A stretch of 64,000 bases of DNA, taken from NCBI GenBank assembly GCA_963971225.1, contig OZ020270.1, positions 74,044,432 through 74,108,431 on the forward strand, in the 5' to 3' direction. The notes under the pieces were generated by a model. It worked only from the letters and a program-made list of their open reading frames with translations. It was not told where the DNA came from and did not search any database. Position numbers and translations under genes: made by a program. Positions 50,633-62,717 of the stretch are shown in pieces; position 1 is the first letter of the stretch; each line of letters begins with the position of its first letter. The stretch comes from Melieria omissa (taxonomy: Eukaryota > Arthropoda > Insecta > Diptera > Ulidiidae).

Positions 50633-52666
50633 TTGAAACGACAACCCAGCAGCTTGATGATTGAAGGAAAGATAGATGGAAAGTTGTTCATGTTGACACT
50701 GGATACTGGAGCGTCATATTCGATCATAAAAAGGAAGCTGCTGAAGAACTGGGAACCGCTGCATGGCATACAGCTGAGGACTGCGACTGGCGAGGAAGGT
50801 GGCGAGGTAAGAGGAAAAGTAACAAAAACAATTGCTATCGGCACCAGCAGCCTGGAACATGAGTTCATCGTCGCGGATATAATGGGCGACGTGATTATCG
50901 GTGTGGATTTCATGATTAGGCACGGTTTTACGCTGGACCTGAAGGAAAATGTTCTGAAGTATGCCAACGTTGAATTCCCCCTGCACACTGGCTATGAGCG
51001 AAGCGTGGCGGTAAGGAAAGTTGTCTCGTGTCAACACCAGAAGATACCAGAGAATTCCGAGGCGATTGTGTGGGCAAAGGTGGACGAGGATGATGGGACG
51101 AGTCGGCTGTGGGTTGTAGAAGCGCCAAACCAAGGATACGACCACATAATAATCGGACGTACATTAGTGGAACCCAAAAATGCCAAAATACCAGTCAGGA
51201 TACTCAACCCACTAAACACACCCAGATATGTCGGAAAAGATGCAGTCATTGGCGAGTGTAGAGAGGCTGAAGCAGTTGTCAATTGCGAAAGCAGTCCACC
51301 TGGAGGAATTAAGAAAAGCGGTTTTAAAATGGACGCCATACCGCAAAACCAGTGGAGCAGCGAATTGACAGCCGAGCAGAAACAGAAGGCACGGTCACTC
51401 CTACAGCACTATGGGTCAATATTTGCAACAGAAGCGGGCGGAAGAACAGCCATAGTGAAACACAACATCGAAACCGGAAGTGCGAAACCAATCCGCCCAC
51501 CGCCAAGACGAGTTCCTCTGGCCAAGAGGGAAGAGGTCGCAACTTTAATCGAAAACATGGGTAAAAAAAGGGTCATAGAGCCGTCGTCAGGCCCTTGGTG
51601 TTCGCCGGTCGTGCTAGTCAAGAAAAAGGATGGCAGTACCCGATTTTGTGTTGACTATCGAAAGCTCAATGACGTGACTAAAAAGGACAGCTATCCACTA
51701 CCTCGGATCGATGACACCCTGGACACACTGTCAGGCACACAGTGGTTTTCCACACTCGACTTACGCAGCAGCTATTGGCAGGTGGAGCTTGCAGACAAGG
51801 ACAAGGAGAAAACGGCTTTTAGTGTTGGCGACGGTTTGTGGCAGTTCACCGTCATGCCGTTTGGACTCTGAAACGCACCAGCAACATTCGAGCGGCTAAT
51901 GGAACGTGTGCTAAAAGAGCTGCATTGGCGGACATGTCTGGTCTACCTGGACGACATAATCGTGATGGGTAAAAGTTTTGACGACCACCTGGGAAAGCTA
52001 AAGGAGGTATTCGAACGAATACAGAAAGCCAGGCTTAAACTCAACCCAAAGAAGTGCTCGCTGTTTCAAATAGATGTCAAATATCTGGATCACATGGTTT
52101 CCGCCCGCGGAGTACATACGGATGAAGGCAAAATCACGGGTGTGAAGGAGTGGCCCCGGCCACGCAATCTACACGAACTCCGCAGTTTCCTGGGCCTGTG
52201 CACATACTACCAAAGATTCGTTCCTGGATTTGCGAACATAGCCAGCAGCTTGCACAAACTGACGAAAAAGAATCAAGCCTTCGCGTGGGGTGAAGAGCAG
52301 GAGCAGGCTTTTGCACGACTGAAGGAAAAATTGTGCACTGCTCCAATTCTGGCCTTCCCCGTGCCTGGAGAGATGTTTGTGCTGGATACAGATGCAAGTG
52401 GGCATAGTATTGGCGGTGTGCTGTCACAGATAATAGATGGCCAAGAACAAGTGATAGCCTACTACAGCAAAATTTTGTCAAAGCCGGAATGCAACTACTG
52501 TGTGACACGGAGGGAGTTACTCGCAGTATTGGAATGCGTGAAACACTTCCATAAATACCTGTATGGGCAAAAGTTTCGCCTGCGTACAGATCATGCGGCA
52601 TTGAAATGGCTGCTGAACTTTAAGGATCCGGAAGGCCAGTTGGCGCGGTGGATCGAGCGACTGTAG
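50633..52666 (+). pseudogene. Gyp-B3 pol: protease, RT, RNase H
   Basis: In the -1 frame after gag: protease LDTGASYSIIKRK and IIGVDFMIRHG, RT with KKKDGSTRFCVDYRKLND and VMPFGL. A TGA at 51869 (a C-to-A change in the Cys codon of the family) interrupts it. The same frame continues with ATFERLMERVL, the intact YLDD active site (VYLDDIIV), RNase H DTDASGHSIGG and RTDHAALKWLL. A TAG at 52664 (CAG in the sister copy) closes it. Only these two nonsense changes disrupt ~680 codons. Confidence 0.88.
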
Positions 52667-54173
52667 AGCTACGACTACACGGTAGAGCATCGCAAGGGTA
52701 GCAGCCATGGAAATGCCGATACCTTGTCCCGCCGTCCGTGCAAAACCGAATGCAGGCTGAATGGCCGAATGAATTGATCGCGAGCCGAAAGCAAAGAGCA
52801 GATAGTGGACGTACGATTGGTCAGCGTTATGCCAGTGGAAGAGAGGTCTGCGGAGAGGATACAAAAGGACCAGCGCGAGGATACGGATCTTAAAAAAATC
52901 ATTGAAGGCAAGGAGCAAAGCGCACGTCCAGACTGGCAGGAGATGGCCGGTGAGAGCCTGATCGCGAAGTCTTACTGGGCACAGTGGGAAAGTCTGCGGC
53001 TGTCTGATGGTTGCTTATACCGCGAGTGGGAGTGAGGATGGCCGGACCAGCAATTCCCTAATTGTAGTCCCGAAATGCAGGATCAACGAGGTGATCGAGG
53101 CATGCCATAACGACTCCAGCGGGGGGCACCTAGGCATCACAAAAACTGTCGCCAAAATAAAAACGCGATTCTACTGGGTAGGATGCCAGGAGTCTGTCGC
53201 CGATTGGATTAAGAGCTGTGATCGATGTTCGGCTGCGAAAGGGCCAACAAGAAGATCTCGGGGCCGCATGCAACAGTACAACATGGGAGCGCCCTTTGAG
53301 CGAATTGCCATGGACGTCGCCGGGCCATTCCCACTTAGCACTCAAGGCAACAAATATGTGCTGGTGGTAATGGACTATTTCAGCAAATGGCCCGAAGTAT
53401 ATCCTATTCCTAACCAGAAGGCCACCACGGTCGCGGAAATGCTGGTCACCAACTTGGTGGCCAGTTTTGGAGTTCCACTGGAGTTGCACTCGGATCAAGG
53501 CCGGAATTTCGAGTCTCTGGTATTAAAGGAAGTGTGTGAGCTACTAAGAATAAGGAAAACTCGCACCTGTCCTTTGCATCCCCAGTCCGACGGCATGGTG
53601 GAACGATTCAATCGAACACTGGAGGAATATCTGCGGAAAGTAGTAGGCAGGAATCAAAAGGATTGGGACACGCATATTCCGCTGTTCTTGATGGCGTATA
53701 GGTCAGCCCCGCACGATACGACATCACTCACTCCAGCCCGAGCAGTGTTCGGCACAGAGCTGATATTGCCTGCTGACTTGAAGTTCGGAGTGGTCAGCAC
53801 GATGGAAGGCGCTAAGACTGATTACGCAGTTAATAAGCGATCGGAGCTGGAAGAAATCCACCAGTTTATAAGGGACCGTATCCAACTGGTCAGCGATAAG
53901 ATGAAAGCCAGATATGATCTACGAGCTAACACAGCGGGGTTCCAAGAAGGCGATCTGGTAATGCTTTACAACCCGCAGCGCAGGAAAGGTTTGTCTCCAA
54001 AGCTTCAAACGTCATGGGAAGGACCGTACAAGGTCGTGACCAGGATTAATGACGTGGTGTACAGGGTTCAACGCTGCTGCAGCGGAAACGCCAGGCTGAA
54101 AGTAGTCCATTTGGAGCGCCTGGCGTCTTACTCCGGCGGAGCCTCTGTACTTGTTCGGGACAAACAAGTCTAA
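52667..54173 (+). pseudogene. Gyp-B3 pol: linker and integrase
   Basis: After the TAG the frame continues (YDYTVEHRKGSSHGNADTLSRR) with small indels near 52755 and 53030, which switch frame twice (52805-53035, then 53007-54173). The integrase is complete: finger CHNDSSGGHLG ... CDRCSAAKG, core AMDVAGPFPL, HSDQGRNF and MVERFNRTLEEY, and C-terminal FQEGDLVMLYNPQ. It ends at 54173, 12 bases before the 3' LTR. Confidence 0.88.
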
Positions 54174-54184
54174 GTGATGGGCAG

Positions 54185-54597
54185 TGATGCGATGAGAAAT
54201 TCCGTGCCGCACTGTACAGGAATGCTTTTCTCCGCACGAATGTTTTCCAAGCATACTTTTAGGCATGCACGACAAATTTGGTATAATTCGCTTGGTATAG
54301 TCCGATATGGCAAGGATGGTTCTCGAAGAAATAGGCTGTGCGAGAATGGTCGAGCGCTTTCCAATTGGAAGTTGCAAGAAACTTCGGCGCGATAAGAAAA
54401 CTGGTATAAAAGCAGCAGTATGCAGCGCAATGGGTCGAGTCTGTGTTGAGCAAGCAAAGTGGTAACACGTGTAGATACGAGCGAAGTGTAAATCTGTAAA
54501 TAAAGTGATTGTTGATTTTTGCTGAGTAATTGATTTTTTTTTTTTTTCAACACAATCAAACCGAACCTTTGAAGACGAGCTTGGAATTTTCGTAACA
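54185..54597 (+). repeat. Gyp-B3 3' LTR
   Basis: TGATGCGATGAG ... TTTTCGTAACA, 413 bp, with GGTATAAAAGCAGC and AATAAAGTGATTG. A T-run at 54534-54547 replaces part of the sequence seen in the 5' LTR. Confidence 0.92.
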
Positions 54598-54600
54598 ATA

Positions 54601-54791
54601 CTCAGATGCAAAGGATAAACGAAGTAAGACGAAACAGGAACTTCCAGGTGGGAGACAAGGTGCTTGTAAAATCAAATAGGAGACTGGGAAATAAACTCAC
54701 ACCCTTATACGTTGAGGAAACTGTAGATGCCGACTTGGGGACAACGGTCTTGATAAAAGGGAGGGTGGTCCATAAGGACAATTTGAGGTAA
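54601..54791 (+). pseudogene. Gyp-E (errantivirus) integrase, C-terminal part
   Basis: RNRNFQVGDKVLVKSNRRLG then LGTTVLIKGRVVHKDNLR and a TAA is the C-terminal module of errantivirus integrases. It is the continuation of the gene broken off at 40627. The 26 bases 48720-48745 between Bel-2 and Gyp-B3 are also part of it. The same plus-strand order and the target duplications at each junction support this. Confidence 0.88.
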
Positions 54792-55059
54792 ATTTTAAAT
54801 TTTTTCTCTTTGACATTTCAGGATTGTGATTGCAGTTCTTCTCGTCACGGGGATGACGGCCAAACTTACTGACTACTCTAACGCGGACTACATTCCAGTT
54901 ATGGACGGGGACGTGATAGTTTGGAAGGACTTCCAATACTTAAAACATACGACGAATCTAACAATGTACGCAGAGATGGCAAGGGAAACAGGAAACTTAA
55001 GAAACCATTTTCCGCAGTCACATATGAGACTGATACTTGGCGCGGATATACGGCACATA

Positions 55060-56304
55060 CAGTCTGTCCAGTAGAAGCGTGATCGACCAAATTTTAACTT
55101 AGAGTACCGTTATCAAAAAAATTTGAATGCACTCAAGTAGCCTCATCATTTTTGTAATACGCACTGCAAAAATTGTCAGTCTAGCGAAACAATTACAAAG
55201 TACACGGTGTTTTAACAAGATGGATCCGCGTGAGAGAAGCGACTTGAAGCCGTATTCCTTTGTCTACACCCTAGAGGGCCATAAATGTCACGTTTAGGTG
55301 CAGCAAAATATATGAAGAAGTAAAAAGTCATTCGTAACGAGGTGGACGAATCGGTATATGGAAGCAAAAAATGTCGATGATTTGGCTAGGCGGGGCCTTG
55401 CAAAAAAGACCTCCCCAAAACAGGACAAGAAAATGATTGATTTGCTTGCGACGATGCCGGACTTATCGTTGCGTAAAGCTAAAGCAGTTTTAGAGAAAAG
55501 TGGTGTTCAAATATCAAAAGAGACGATTCGAGGACGTGTAAGATCTAACGACGTTAAATACCGAAGCTCTTTGAATAAACTGTTACTTTCATCATCACAC
55601 GTTCAAAAACTACTTGCTTGGGCTTATGCCGATTCAGATCGGAATTGGAATGATGTAATATTCACCGATGAATCCTAATTTTGGTCAACTAGTAGCATAA
55701 ATCGATCTTGGTGTATCGCTAACAACCGATTGCTCCAACGAACTGATAAAGACCCAGTAAAGGTACATGTTTGGGGCTGTTCCTCAGAAAAAGGATTTGG
55801 GCGCCTTTTCGTTATTACCACCAACTTGAACGTGGTTTTGATAAACAATATTTATGAAAAAGCTTTATTACCATCAGCTGCAAAGATGTTCGGGAGAAGA
55901 GGACTCTCTTGGATTATACAAGAAGACGATGTGTGCTGAGTGGAAACAGCGAAATGGGGTAGAAGTGTTAGATTGGCCCTCACAGTCGCCTGATGCCAAC
56001 TCGATAGAAAATGTGTGGGTAATAGTAAAGCAGAAACTCAGAGGAAACACTATATGGACAGTAAATCAGTTATTGAGAGATACTCCGCTGAATTGAAGTC
56101 GATTGTCTCGGCAACTTGCTCAGAATTTAACACAAAGTATTGGTCGGACGTTTGAGGCCATAATAGCGAATGGCGGCGACTATATCTGTAATTAAATATA
56201 TTGCGTACAATAAATATTATAAACACATAAAATGCATTTTGTTTGAAACGAATCGGACAAATAGTTTCCAAGTTACGACGATCACGCTTCTACTGGACAG
56301 ACTG
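55060..56304 (+). mobile_element. Tc1-like transposon in the errantivirus env
   Basis: Perfect inverted ends CAGTCTGTCCAGTAGAAGCG continuing TGATCG, 26 bp, at 55060 and to 56304, flanked by TA (55058-55059 and 56305-56306). It is 1245 bp with a decayed transposase and unrelated to the Tc1-like element at 18614. Confidence 0.93.
55220..56095 (+). pseudogene. Tc1-like transposase (DD34E type), decayed
   Basis: A likely start at ATG 55220 is followed by a stop and frame changes near 55297-55345. Then come the paired helix-turn-helix region (DLARRGLAKKTSP, then LSLRKAKAVLEKSG and ISKETIRGRVRS) and IFTDES (55660-55677) with the first aspartate, followed directly by TAA where FW is expected. KVHVWGCSSEKGFG follows, then a damaged second-aspartate region (IIQEDD near 55915-55930). 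VLDWPSQSPDANSIENVW supplies the glutamate. At least one stop and two frameshifts. Confidence 0.85.
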
Positions 56305-57411
56305 TAAGAGCACTCATAGCAACAGTGAGCATCCACCATCGCCACGCTAGGAGTATTAACATATTAGGTACTGCTCTAAAGGTACTAGCTGGAACGCCAG
56401 ACTTTGATGATTTTGAAAAAATAAAATTTACGCTACAAGAGCTCATTGAATCTGAAAAAAGACAAATAAATTTTAACACACAAACACAGGAACAAATAAA
56501 CAAGTTAACGGACGCGGTAAATCTTTTGATAAAAAATTCTAATGCCAAACAAATAAATACGGAGCATTTATACGAAACCTTGCTCTCGAGAAATAGGATA
56601 CTAATTTCGGAACTCGAAGTGTTGATGCTGTCGGTCACGCTCACAAAGATTGGAATAATTAACCCCGCGATTTTAGACTCAAACGATTTGAAAAACATCA
56701 GCAATGAGAGCTCTACAAATATTACTATAACAGATTTAATGGAAATAGCCCATGTCAAAGTTTTGTTAGATAATAATTTTTTACACTTTATTATTAAGTA
56801 TCATAAGCCAGACTTAGTATGTAAGAGAATAATCTTGTATCCCGTTCAGCATAACGATACCATCCTAAGCTTTGCTGATGGAAATAATATAGCAGACTGC
56901 GGTGGTCGGGTGATGTCGATTGGAAATTGCAGCAACACGCTTACAACAATATTCTGCAAGAAATTGCCCTACACGACATGCGCACAACAACTGCATTCTG
57001 GCGGCACCGCACATTGCACTACTCGTCGCAGCCATCTGGAACCTGTAGCGGTCATTGACGACGGCGTCATCATCATCAACGACGAAACCGTTGCGATCAG
57101 GGCTGGCAGTGGCAACGAGCAGACGGTAGCTGGGACGTTTCTCTTCACCTTTGAGGACGAGGTCAGGGTCAATGACTCCTTATACCGGAACCTGAAGAGC
57201 TACGTAAAGAAAGCTCCAGGCCCAGCTGCGTCAGCGCGCATCAACATAACGGGTCACCAGGAAATACTGAGTCTGCCGCACCTACAGAGGCTGAATATGG
57301 AGAATTTGCGATACATCGGCCAAATCGAAAGGGGTTGACTAAATGGCCTATAACACTGTGCGACACTTTTGGGGTCATGGAATCTAACCCGGAACCAACC
57401 AATACCAATCG

Positions 57412-59584
57412 ATAGTAATCTTAGAGAGTAACAAAACCCTAGCTGGGTTTTGCAAAGTTAGTTGCATTTTACAAGTTACAGCCGTGTAAAGTTTCTGTGT
57501 ATTCGGGTTTTTATAACCAGATTTTTCTTTATAAGTCTTAAGATATTCAATATTTTGTATTGCTGTCTTCAGCGCACTTGCTGCTAATGCTTAGATGAAC
57601 AAATTCTCTGAACACTGTGTAACAAAATTATTACACCTTATCGAAATTTTGGGGGCCAATGTTAAAAAACCGTATTTTTTTTATTGTAATAAAAACAAAA
57701 CTTGTTTTTTATTCTATTATTATTAATCCAAAAACGCATTTGTATTGTCAAAAATAAAAAAAAAAAAATGCTAAACCCTTTAACGTCTCAAAGACATTTG
57801 TTTTTGCAAAATAAAGTGAAAAAATGTTCAAATTTGAAATTTTAGTGTATACACACCGTCAGTGTGCGACTTTAACACACTAAACCTCCTCCTAAACCTT
57901 AAGTATTATAGTGGAGTGTGTCAGTCGAAAGAACATGGTAGTCTTCTTGGACACGACGAGACTACTTCCCCCCCCTTTCGAGGGTGCCGCAATGACACGC
58001 TGAATCGTTTGATAACCATATTGCTATGACAAATATACCATGGCTGATTTTTCCTTATAGTGGGCGTGGCGGGAAAACGTATCAGGTGGGCATGGTCAAT
58101 CTCATATAACCTATGTTTAGCCCTATGAAACACAGAATCATTTTACATTAACATTTATTTACAAACATATAGTGTAGCTTTGTTTTGTTAGTTAAGTGGA
58201 CGCGGAAAGTGGGCGTGACCGATTATATTATAGCCTATGTTTGCCGCAATGACACGCTGAATCGTTTGATACCCATATTGCCTTACAAAAGCTTTCCATA
58301 AATGAGTTTTGTTACCATAGTGGGCGTAATAGGGGGCGTAACCCTTTTGAGGGTCTTCCCCCGCCCAAAAAGCAAATTGCCCAGCACCATCGTCTTCAGC
58401 ACCCTCGAAAACGGGGGGGGGGGGAAGTAGTCTCGTCGTGTCCAAGAAGACTACCGGATTTCGGCCTCTTTTCCGTCAGACACACTCCACTATTACGTCA
58501 GAGGGTGGTTTTGAGCGCTCGGCTCACAGTATCGTTTTGCTGTCAGTGCAATTAGTCGATAGTTGCACTTACTAGGCTCCCCCACCGTATGTCGTAAATA
58601 GGTCCCTCCCTATATTGTATACATATGTATTTCAGTGTGTTTGAAAAGTTTTGTGCGACGCTTAAACTGGTCGTTTTCTCCTAAGAATCCTCCGGTTGCG
58701 TTTGCTGGCTACACCAACAAATTTCCACCAGTATGGCTTCAGGAGATTTCTTGCCTTTGTATCTGAGCAAATAAATTCGCTTTTTACAATGAAAATTTTA
58801 ATTAATTAAAATATGTGTTTATGGTAAGTACCGTATCTCAAACAAAAGCGCGGTCTGATGATATCGCTCGCCTTGTTCGTCTGATTCTGTTGGTAGTTGT
58901 TGGCTAAAGTAAAGCAGATGATGATGCAATTAGTGGATCTTTAGCGACATGTGAACGCCTATATTTGCAAATGCATCCATCATACGCTGTACTGTATATG
59001 CAAAAGGCAAGTTTCGATACCGCGAGTAGTTGTTACAAAATAATCATTTAATAAAGTTTTCGCTTTAACCAAATAGCATTGTAATTAAAATATCGAAAAC
59101 GTCACTGGTTATAGCCTCAAAAAAAACCAGACTGAAATATGCATACAATAAAATTTCAAATTTAGACTTGAACATTTTTCACTTTATTTTGCAAAACACA
59201 TGTCTTTGTGACGTTAAAGGGTTTAGCATATTATTTTTTATTTTTGACAATACAAATGCGTTTTTGGATTAATAATAATAGAATAAAAAACAAGTTTCGT
59301 TTTTATTACAATAAAAAAAATACGGTTTTTTTAACATTGGCCCCCAAAATTTCGATAAGGTGTAATAATTTTGTTACACAGTGTTTAGAGAATTTGTTCA
59401 TCTAAGCATTAGCAGCAAGTTTGCTGAAGACAGCAATACAAAATATTGAATATCTTAAGACTTATAAAGAAAAATCTGGTTACAAAAACCCTAATACACA
59501 GAAACTTTACACGGCTGTAACTTGTAAAATGCAACTAACTTTGCAAAACCCAGCTAGGGTTTTGTTACTCTATAAGATTACTAT
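57412..59584. mobile_element. Foldback element with ~450-bp inverted arms
   Basis: Left arm 57412 to ~57870 and right arm ~59137 to 59584 are inverted copies with scattered differences. They start ATAGTAATCTTA and share GTAACAAAACCCTAGCTGGG and CGAAATTTTGGGGGCCAATG. The interior holds a PIF-like MITE (57909-58492) and ~640 bp (58496-59136) with no coding capacity. It abuts the end of the env remnant on the left and the (TAA)n tail of a LINE on the right. No target duplication was identified. Confidence 0.82.
57909..58492. mobile_element. PIF/Harbinger-type MITE
   Basis: Inverted ends TAGTGGAGTGTGTC are flanked by TTA on both sides (57906-57908 and 58493-58495), the 3-bp TWA duplication of PIF/Harbinger. 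The inner arms include a long match around CTTCTTGGACACGACGAGAC and C/G runs. A GCCGCAATGACACGCTGAAT block is repeated at 57988 and 58232. Non-coding. Confidence 0.78.
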
Positions 59585-60040
59585 TATTAGTATTATTATT
59601 ATTTATTAGAGCAATATATAATATTACACTAAATTAATTTAGCACATTAGCTGCTTAGGCCTACGGTGCTTATAGTTAATAAAGTTTATATGTTTAACTA
59701 TTTACAAGAGATGTTATACATGCTTACACCTATGTGTACAATCATTACATGCTTTTGATTAAATTAATGTCTTTTATGAAAATATAAATTTTTATTACGT
59801 TGGCTGCGGTGATGTCTTTTAGGTATGCGGAGGGTTTAGTAGAGCCGAAATGGGATATTCGTTTTTTGGATAGGTTAGGACAGTTATCAAGAATGTGTAG
59901 ATGGTTTAGGAGGTTGTTGCAGAAAGGACATAAAGGGGAGGAGAGGCTAGGAGGAGGTGTTCGTGCGTTAGTTTTGTGTGTCCTATTCTTAACCGGATGA
60001 AGAGAGAGGTTTGTGTTTTGGAAAGTGAAGAAGGGAAAAA

Positions 60041-60475
60041 TTATTTTTTACATTCGGGGTTGAAGTTGGTGTAGGGATGATAGAATTGAGCCCAGGAGTT
60101 GCGCTGGAGGTGGGAGAGGTGGTTGCGTACGAGTTTCTGGATATCTTTTGCGATAGGAGGGGCGAAGGTGATTGACGGAGAGAGATGTATATTCTTGGCT
60201 GCTGTGTCGGCATGTTCATTCCCGGGAATGCCTTTGTGGCTAGGAATCCATATGATTTTTATTTTGTTTGAGTTTTTTATTAGGCTATCTCGTATTTGGC
60301 AAAGTAGTTGGTTGCTATTATAGATATTTTCAAGGGCTTGAATAACGGAGTAGCTATCCGTAAAGATGGCGAATTTGCCTTTGGTATTGGAAGCGTACTC
60401 TACTGCTTTATGGATGGCAATTGCTTCAGATGAGAAGACAGAGCTGTAAGAAGGGAGCCAGCCACCTGCTACCAC
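60041..60475 (-). pseudogene. LINE ORF2, RNase H domain
   Basis: 144 codons with SSEAIAIHKAVEYA, the catalytic FTDSYSVIQAL, and WIPSHKGIPGNEHADTAAK, the complete RNase H signature (D, E, D, and the late H/D). It ends at 60041 after NFNPECKK. Upstream, to 60700, the sequence continues the connection domain in other frames. RNase H after RT is typical of the I clade. Confidence 0.85.
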
Positions 60476-60703
60476 AGTCCCGTTATTTTGTACAACTGCG
60501 AAAGTAGTGCTGTGATCATTTTTGGACCCGTCGGTAAATATGTGTGTACTGTTTGCTATGTCTTTTCTGTTAGCAAGCTCGTAGAAGAGTTGTTTGAAGG
60601 AGTCGGATGAAGTATTATTTTTGGGAAAGGCGTGGAGTTCGGAGTTAATTGAGGTGGGACGTAGGAACCAAGGCGGCAGACGACTTATCTTGGGGCAGGT
60701 TGA

Positions 60704-61106
60704 TCAGGTTTGAATACCAAGGTCATTTAGGCTGGAGATACAATGTCGTATGGCGGATTTTACTTTATAAGTACATTTATGTCGCGAAGCAGTTTTTAAG
60801 GTATCGAACAGCGGTTTGTTGGTTGTGGTTAAGAGCCTAGGAATGAGGTGCATGGTGGTGGCAACTCGTCTTTCTAGGATGGATGGCAGGCCGGCCTCGG
60901 CGAGGATGCATTTGGTGGGGGAGGTTGGGAAAGCCTTTAGGCTTCGGCGTACTGCGGTGTGGTAAGGTAGGTAAAGGAGTTTTAGGTGGGAATTGGCGCA
61001 CCAGCCGTATATTGGGAGGCCGTAATCAATCTTAGACAACAATAGCGATCTTGTAATATTAAGAAGTGTGTTGGTGTGAATTTGGAGGTGTTTTGAAGTG
61101 AGATAT
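60704..61106 (-). pseudogene. LINE ORF2, RT thumb/connection region
   Basis: The frame 61042-60704 reads LSKIDYGLPIYGWCA, PYHTAVRRSLKAFPTSP and LAEAGLPSILERR, the conserved block after the polymerase in I-clade LINEs. It is displaced from the RT frame by a small insertion near 61195, and a stop follows at 60704. Confidence 0.78.
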
Positions 61107-62204
61107 TTAATTATGTTTAGTCTGGTGATTAAATTTTTTCGGAGATAAAGGCAGTGTTCTTTGTATGTGTATTTGGCGTCGAAGATGATGCCTAGTTAGT
61201 ATCTTCAGGTGAGGAACATTATCGATAGTGGTGTTCATGGTATTTACTTGTACTGGGGGACAGTTTTTCTTACGGCAGACATGTAGTATTTTGGATTTGT
61301 TGCAAGATAAGAGTGCTCCTGAGTATTGTCCCCAGGAGATAATATCTTCTAGTAGCATCGAAAGAGTATCTTGGACACTGTTGATTTCTTTGACTTTTGT
61401 AAAAAAGAAAGCATCATCTGCGTAAATCCTGAAGCTTAAACTCTTGTACCCCGAGGCGATTTTGTTAACCTGTTCGAAAGCTATAATGAAAAGTACTACC
61501 GAAAGAGGGGAACCCTGAGGTATGCCGTTTTCGAGGGGGTAAGTGGATGAGAATGTGCCATTAACTTTGGTTTGGAATTTACGTCCCGTTAGAAAGGATT
61601 TTATGAGCTTGTATAGCTTCGGACCGACATTCCAGGACACGAGTTGCTCTAGGACAACATGGACACCTATACGGTCGAAGGCTTTTTCGAAATCCGTCGA
61701 CAGAATTGTTACATGGTTTTTAGTCGAAAGTGCATCTCCTACGTAGTGTTGCAGAGGGAGGAGTCCTTCAAGGGTGCCATGTTGTTTCTTAAAGGCGACT
61801 TGATTGGGGCTAACGCGGTTATTCTTGGTGACGAACCACAATAGGCGCTTGGCAATCATTTTTTCAAGGATTTTGCCCAGACAGGACAGAAGGGATATGG
61901 GTCTGTAACTATTGATGTTGTCTGTTGGTTTATTTGGTTTGGGTATTGGGAGTACTGTTGCTGATAGCCAGGTGTGGGGATAGGTACCGGTTTGGAGAAT
62001 TTTGTTGTAGAGTGATAGGAGGGTATTTTTGCAGGGGGAGGGAAGGTGGCGGAGCATGGGATAGGATATTCTGTCTCTGCCTGGGGTTTTGCCTTTGGCA
62101 TGTTGAAGAGAAAGTTCAAGTTCAATTGGGGTAAAATCTGTTTCTAGACTGAGGGCGTCGGTTGTTGGTTGTTGTGGGAGGTATGGTTGACCAAACTTTG
62201 CCAA
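61107..62204 (-). pseudogene. LINE ORF2, reverse transcriptase
   Basis: 365 codons with the LINE RT series: KTPGRDRISYPMLRHL, LPIPKPNKPTDNINSYRPISLLS, QVAFKKQHGT, STDFEKAFDRIG, NGIPQGSPLS and the catalytic IYADDAFFF. It keeps the A-to-C motif aspartates, so the polymerase core looks sound. The last ~40 codons, after VPHLKIL, are out of frame. The linker 62205-62717 (YGSDHYPVLC, the endonuclease end, then PSSTSKKIWASIKSL) lies in two other frames with slips near 62300 and 62160. Confidence 0.87.
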
Positions 62205-62717
62205 AGGCGTCGGCGATTTCTAGGGAGGAGGATAGGGATTTGATGGATGCCCAGATTTTCTTGGATGTTGAGGATGGGTTGATTTTTGCGGTAAAATCCC
62301 CGATTGACATTTTTTTTGAAAAGTGCTTTCGCTTTTTTGTACGCTATTAGGTTGGGAATGGAGGGGGAGGATTTATAGGTGTACCATAGGTTTTGTTTGT
62401 TGGTGCGTAGGGACCAACCAGGGACCAGGGCTCTTGTTCCACCATGGAAAGTATTTCTTTGGGGTTGAGGTACTGTTTTGCGGGATAGCAATATTGGCGG
62501 CAGATTTGATGGCTTTTGTGATGTTTGCAGTTAGTTTGTGGATGTTTACGGAGTTCCAATCGCTGAAGTTTTTTTCACATAGGGATTGGTATAGGGGCCA
62601 ATTGGCGGCATCGGTTATGAATTTTGGGGATTTTGAAAGGTTACATGGGACTGAATTGGTTTGGATGACACAAAGAACAGGATAGTGGTCACTGCCGTAT
62701 AGATTGTCGAGAGTTTT

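Larger units (their letters stand above)
48746..54597 (+). mobile_element. Gyp-B3, nearly full-length gypsy element
   Basis: LTRs 48746-49043 and 54185-54597, flanked by ATAC (48742-48745 and 54598-54601). It is the most complete Gyp-B copy: gag, frameshift signal, protease, RT, RNase H and integrase are all present, broken by only a few point changes. It lies 26 bp from the Bel-2 5' LTR, in the same errantivirus integrase gene. Confidence 0.93.
54822..57338 (+). pseudogene. Gyp-E env, interrupted and missing its membrane anchor
   Basis: A polypyrimidine tract and TTTCAG (to 54821) look like the 3' splice site used for errantivirus env mRNA. The coding sense runs 54822-55059 (a hydrophobic, signal-like start), is split by a Tc1-like element (55060-56304), and resumes at 56307. 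There a furin-type RxxR site is followed by a hydrophobic fusion-peptide-like stretch and a long helical, cysteine-containing ectodomain of the baculovirus F-like type. It stops at 57338 without the C-terminal transmembrane segment. Because of the insertion and truncation it cannot make a working envelope. Confidence 0.8.

Noticed and set aside
58188..58445. 85-codon minus-strand frame with a WKAF...QRVIAANIG stretch
   Set aside because: It lies wholly within the palindromic PIF-like MITE, overlaps C/G runs and has no recognisable domain.
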